Of a stretch of DNA of 64,000 bases, positions 59,520-64,000 are shown in pieces. The notes below the pieces were generated by a model. That model ran no database searches. It had not been told where the DNA came from and saw only the letters and a list, made by a program, of their open reading frames with translations. Source of the stretch: Elmis aenea (Eukaryota > Arthropoda > Insecta > Coleoptera > Elmidae); contig OX393581.1 in the NCBI GenBank assembly GCA_947652605.1, positions 30,560,788 through 30,624,787 of the forward strand, given 5' to 3'. How positions within the stretch are numbered: position 1 is the stretch's first letter; each line of letters starts with the position of its first letter. The position numbers were made by a program, and so were the translations under genes.

Positions 59520-61290
59520 CGATTACATTCACCACCAAATTGAGTTGTGTATCTGTATTAAGTACATAACATTTCAATTAAAAATTTTAAAAACTGGGTC
59601 AGTGTTCATACCCTTTCTCATTACATTACGAAATAATTAGATAAGTACAAGTCAACAAATAAGATGATTTGTTATTTTAAAAGTTGTGTTGTCAGTTTTG
59701 AACGCCACCAGAACGCATCATTAATTATTTCGAGGAAAAATAAATGGATGCGCCTTAAAAAATAGCTTCGTTTATGCAAATTTTGTGCTTAATCAAAAAA
59801 TCAATTAAATCTTTCATCCTAATTTTTTTTTCACAATTGTTTGCTTTGAACAACTAAAAAACGCAACTAGACTAATGCAAAAACTTTTTAAGAAAAAAAA
59901 GTTCTTCACAGTTGTGTTTAAAGAATTCAATTTATTTAACAATAACAAAATATGTTAATCAAAACCACAAAGCAAGCGTTTATTAACGTTATGTAACCAA
60001 ATCTGCACTGTTCACCTCGTAGAACGATTATTATACATTCCATCTTCTAGAAAGCTGAGACATTGCAATGAAAAATCGTAATTATCATTCTAACCTCATA
60101 TCTGGCTTAGAAATTTTGTACTGATTATTGAACCACAAAAAAAGTAATCCATTTTCTAAACATACAATTTTAAGTTGACTGCTCTGTTTACATACAGATA
60201 AGACACGTTTTTTAAACACCTTAAAAGTGAATACAAATAATAAGATTACCTTAATTTACTTTAATTATCACACATTGTATTAAATCGTAAACATTGTAGA
60301 ATTGAATATTTGAGTTTATAAAATTAACTTAACTTTTTAATTATAGGTAATTTTTTTATGTGGTTGTAAATGTTAACAATAATTGATCCAAAAATTTGTA
60401 AAATAGAAAACATTCTAAAACCTTTAAAAGCTTAAAAGCTTAATTAAAAATCGCTTATCGTATTCTGTTTAGTGCAGTTGACAATTATTAAGTAATTAAA
60501 AAAATTCCTATTGACTTGCGAAGCTGAAAAACTGTTTAGAATTTTAATAAACGAAAGACTGAAATAAGTTTTAATTGAACCCATAAAGTTAAATATAACC
60601 TGAATTACTAAAATTAACCAGATCTTCAAAAAAGCTTTTTTTTTTAAATTGTGTTACTAGAAATAAGATTTTGTTAGCTTATCGTATTTGTTCCTAAAAT
60701 CCTTAGCCAAGTCGAGTATAACAACACCAGCATTATTTCATAAAGTGTTCACAACTTTCATTTTTAAAAGTGTCAATCTAGGCGCCTTCATACATAATTG
60801 TATGTAGGTATACATTTTATTACATTTAAAATAAATTATTACTACTATCTACTGAAATTAAAGTAACAGAAATATTATTAACCATTTATTTAGTCATTTA
60901 CACAGATTTTGAAAGGAAAACTAATTCTTTATGCAAATTGTATAGTTAAGTATCCATAGAAAATCACAACTTTTAACCTTGAACTACCACTTTAATTTAA
61001 TAGTGAGACAAGTATTGACAATAATGAAATAATTAATTTATGACACGTGGGATATTGTGCGAGGAAAATATGTCAGGCAATAATGAAATTAATTAAGAAG
61101 GCTTAAAAGCATCAATCAACCACCAAACACCAGCCATGAACCATGAAAATTAATAATAAAACGAAGTATCAACAATCACCTATCGATTCAAAAGCGCTTT
61201 AGCATGAGGCGACATCGTCTGTGAGTATTGCGATAACATCTAAAAGAATTATTCAGAAATTAAAGAACCGTCTCTACGCAGTACTGTACC
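59520..61290. other. Gene-free AT-rich DNA
   Basis: Nothing recognised: no credible ORF, splice-linked frame or bounded repeat. Confidence 0.4.
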
Positions 61291-61296
61291 TAACGG

Positions 61297-62012
61297 GTGT
61301 AACTGGATTCTGGTATGAGTACCCCAAATATCTCTTGCATCTACCTTTATCTAATTTGGAGTGGTGTTTTCCGGGAATGAAAGACATAAAATTGCGATTT
61401 TTTTTTCATTTCCGGTTTAACCGGAAATCAGCTTAACTTTTTTTATGTAAATGGGACACCCTGTATATTTTTACATTTTTGAAAAGAGGGTACAATTTTA
61501 ATACAACTGCAAAAGTTTATGTATTTTTATAAATAAATCCTTATTAAAATACCAAGTTATTGCTCTATTTTAAAAACCGCTTAAACCCCTATCGTTCCAT
61601 TTTAATAAACTAACTTTTTGACGAAAAAACACCTATTTCGCAACCTTTAAACCCGATTTAACTAACAAAATGTCAATTAAAATAATCAAAAACTTTTTCA
61701 AACTCTTGATGACGTTACAAAATTTAATTTATGTAAGTTTTGATCAAAAAATTATTTGAGGTTATAAAAATAAAACAAATTGATCCACGTCGTTTAAGAA
61801 TTGTATTCTCTTCCCAAAAATTTAAAATTATAGAGCGTATTCCATTTTAATAAAACGGTTGAGATTATTTCCGGTTAAACCGGAAATAAAATTTGACAAA
61901 AAATCCACAAGTATATTATGTATTTTATTACCGGAAAACACCATACCAAATTTTACAAAGTTAGGTGCATCAGTGCAAAAGATATTTGTGGTATACCAAA
62001 ATCCAGTTACAC
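61297..62012. mobile_element. 716-bp foldback, GTGTAACTGGATT ends
   Basis: Inverted ends GTGTAACTGGATTCTGGTAT and its near complement. Inner arms share TTTCCGGTTTAACCGGAAAT at 61410 and TTTCCGGTTAAACCGGAAAT at 61868, and AACCTCAAATAATTTTTTG-type sequence also found in 53481-54475, so the two elements are relatives. Confidence 0.7.
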
Positions 62013-63458
62013 TAGTATGTCAATTAAAATTTGAGAGACAAAATATCATTTCTAATTGATTAGAAACGCTAATATTCGAAATAAATACATAAAATCACCG
62101 TTTTATATTTTATAGCATCGAGAAGGCATTGTTAGTTGCGGCTTCACTACGCACACCAACTTGTTTTTACATACATACATACATTATAGATACATATTTG
62201 AGGATGAGTAAAACAAAGAAGGGGAAACACTATCAAAAGAAAACTTAACGAGGAGATATAATTTAATAAAAATACTACACATTTTTGCATTTTTGTTGCA
62301 TGCAAGCATTCAAACTATTTTTTAAATAAAATACATAAAAGCAAAACCGTTTAAACGAAAATGATTTTTATAAAAATCTTATTACATAATTATATACAGA
62401 ACGATTAATTAATTATTAAATTAAAATTTATAAAAATTTTACCCAGATTTGCTAAGTATTTCCATGTATTTTGTGTCTAGCTTTATTTTTTGATAAAGCA
62501 GTTTTAACTCACCAATCGATTTGGTTTAATTTGCACACGTGAAATAGCTTAATGTATTTCTGGAAAATTAATGATTTGTTGTACGAGAATAAATAATTTT
62601 ATCGATCTTGAATATTTAGTTTAAATAAAAAAAGATTAATTTTTTTAAATTCAGTTGACTACTGGTTGAAAAATGTACTTAATAAAAGAATTTATCTTTG
62701 AAAAATATTAAATAAATTTTAGATTATCATAACCAAATTAATAAATGAGTAGACAAAACAGTTACATTCGGCTATTTAGATGCATTTATTGCTTTGTTTT
62801 ATAGAATAAGAGTTTTCTCTATATATTTGGGCCGCTTATCATTATTTTGTATTTTATATGCACGTGGTTCCCAATTTACTTACAATTAGTATCATCTTGC
62901 ATTTACAAAAATGACCGTATAGATATGTTATGAAAACATCTAAATAATAATAGTTATAAAGTTAAGCATATGTTATAAAGTTTATAAAACTTTATTGTTT
63001 ATAATATAAACAATGGAGTTTTTCTTCTGTAAAACAAATAAATTTTTATATACCATGTATCAGAATATAAACTAATGACAAAATTATCCTTTTAAGCAAA
63101 TTATTAGCTTGTAAATACTACAATAATAAATTAGTCTGAAACTTATAAAATGCTAATTGTCATGGCTAAATCTGGATCAAAGCCATAACTTCTTTGTATT
63201 AGTAAAAGTAACAATGAAACTTATAAGGTATGCGCCATCTGTTATTGGATATACGTTATATATGCTAATAGGGAAAGTGTTCAGTACTTAGGAAACTTGC
63301 GCACTTAAAATTAGTACGAATTTTCTAAATTTAACATTTTACGCGCTGCAGTCAAATTTCAGCTTTCTCATTGTCAATTACTAAAACGATAAATTTTTCA
63401 TAAACAAAAGAATGACAAGAATATTTAGTAAATTCATACGACAAAATCTTTCAAATAA
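62013..63458. other. Gene-free AT-rich DNA
   Basis: No gene or bounded repeat seen. Confidence 0.4.
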
Positions 63459-63460
63459 TA

Positions 63461-63734
63461 CAGGTTAAACCTCTCTTACTCGACTTTCAAGGGGGTTTAT
63501 AAAAATCGAGTTATGGGGAAGATCGACTTAGAAAGGTTCTGTTAAATATGCAATTAGAGTGGAGGATGAAGGCACGGTTATACGATGATGTTATTAGAAT
63601 TTTTTTCTACGACCACCATTATAAATGACTATTAAGTACAGTTCATGTGCACCTATTTCAACGGACTTTTTTTGGAGTCGAGAAACTAAGGTAAATTGAG
63701 TTAAAGATGTATCGAGTAATAGAGGTTTTATCTG
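63461..63734. mobile_element. Tc1/pogo-like MITE with TCGAGT words
   Basis: TA on both sides (63459-63460, 63735-63736) and ends CAGGTTAAACCTCTCTTACT and, reverse complemented, CAGATAAAACCTCTATTACT. This CAGRTAAACCTCT type of terminus with TA is typical of pogo/Tigger-like elements (family knowledge). Inside, TCGACTT, TCGAGTTA, GATCGACTTA, GAGTCGAG and ATCGAGTAA recur in both orientations. Length 274 bp. Confidence 0.65.
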
Positions 63735-64000
63735 TATGAAAGAAATACATAGTTAAAGTGATTCATTTATTAATATAAATAATGTTAATTTAAAATCTTT
63801 AATTTTTTTACGAAGGATCTCTTGCAGAATAGCTCGGCCAATTTTAAGACTTTTTAAGAAAGTCAAGTTTTTCTACGCAACATAAATGACTCATTAATAT
63901 TAAGATGTGATTTGTAACTAAATTTACTTTTATTACATTTTTAATTAAAAGTACAAGGTTTTATATTTGAGTTTTTCAATTAAGATTTATTACTTATTTA

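Overview
This is a stretch of AT-rich animal nuclear DNA, almost certainly from an insect. Genes have GT-AG introns, and a complete pecanex gene and a complete SLC25A21-type carrier can be reconstructed exon by exon. Non-coding DNA is full of short inverted-repeat transposable elements, and one TTAGG-type telomere-like tract is present. I cannot fix order or species; the repeat style would suit a beetle or another insect with a MITE-rich genome (inference only).

Layout. (1) 1-1556: downstream flank with a small secreted-type ORF. (2) 1557-24475, minus strand: pecanex in 15 coding exons that join in phase to 2417 codons plus stop. Its introns hold nested transposons, including a 3.3-kb composite and a non-LTR ORF1 in the last 5.3-kb intron. 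(3) 24476-25001: a 526-bp head-to-head spacer, probably a bidirectional promoter. (4) 25002-34630, plus strand: mitochondrial 2-oxodicarboxylate carrier (SLC25A21 family), 6 coding exons, 304 aa, with two introns swollen by MITEs. (5) 35463-35764, minus strand: the last two coding exons of an unrecognised gene convergent with the carrier; its 5' part was not found. (6) 36580-41040: a repeat cluster with a hAT-like element nested in a Harbinger-like MITE, an ACAGTAC-word element, a CpG-rich island and a long foldback. (7) 43041-44873, minus strand: a secreted polyproline protein. (8) 45000-57200: mostly gene-free DNA with a few elements and the TTAGG tract. (9) 57328-59040, plus strand: a second secreted proline-rich protein with a TATA box and a tiny first intron. 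(10) 59041-64000: gene-free flank with a foldback element and a Tc1/pogo-like MITE.

Function. Pecanex (an ER multipass protein tied to Notch signalling in Drosophila) and the carrier (lysine/tryptophan catabolism) are housekeeping-type neighbours sharing a promoter region. The two proline-rich proteins each have a signal peptide, a short acidic segment and a DKRT dibasic site; they look like extracellular (cuticle, eggshell or lumen matrix) proteins.

Most unusual signal: many of the short inverted-repeat elements are saturated with one short word and its reverse complement. The word differs between elements (AACCGG, GACTCC, GGAGC, AGTACTT, ACAGTAC, RGGAC, TTATCGCC, TCGAGT, CTAGG, TTGGCA), and in several it begins inside the terminal repeat. 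At least one terminal-repeat type is seen with two different words.
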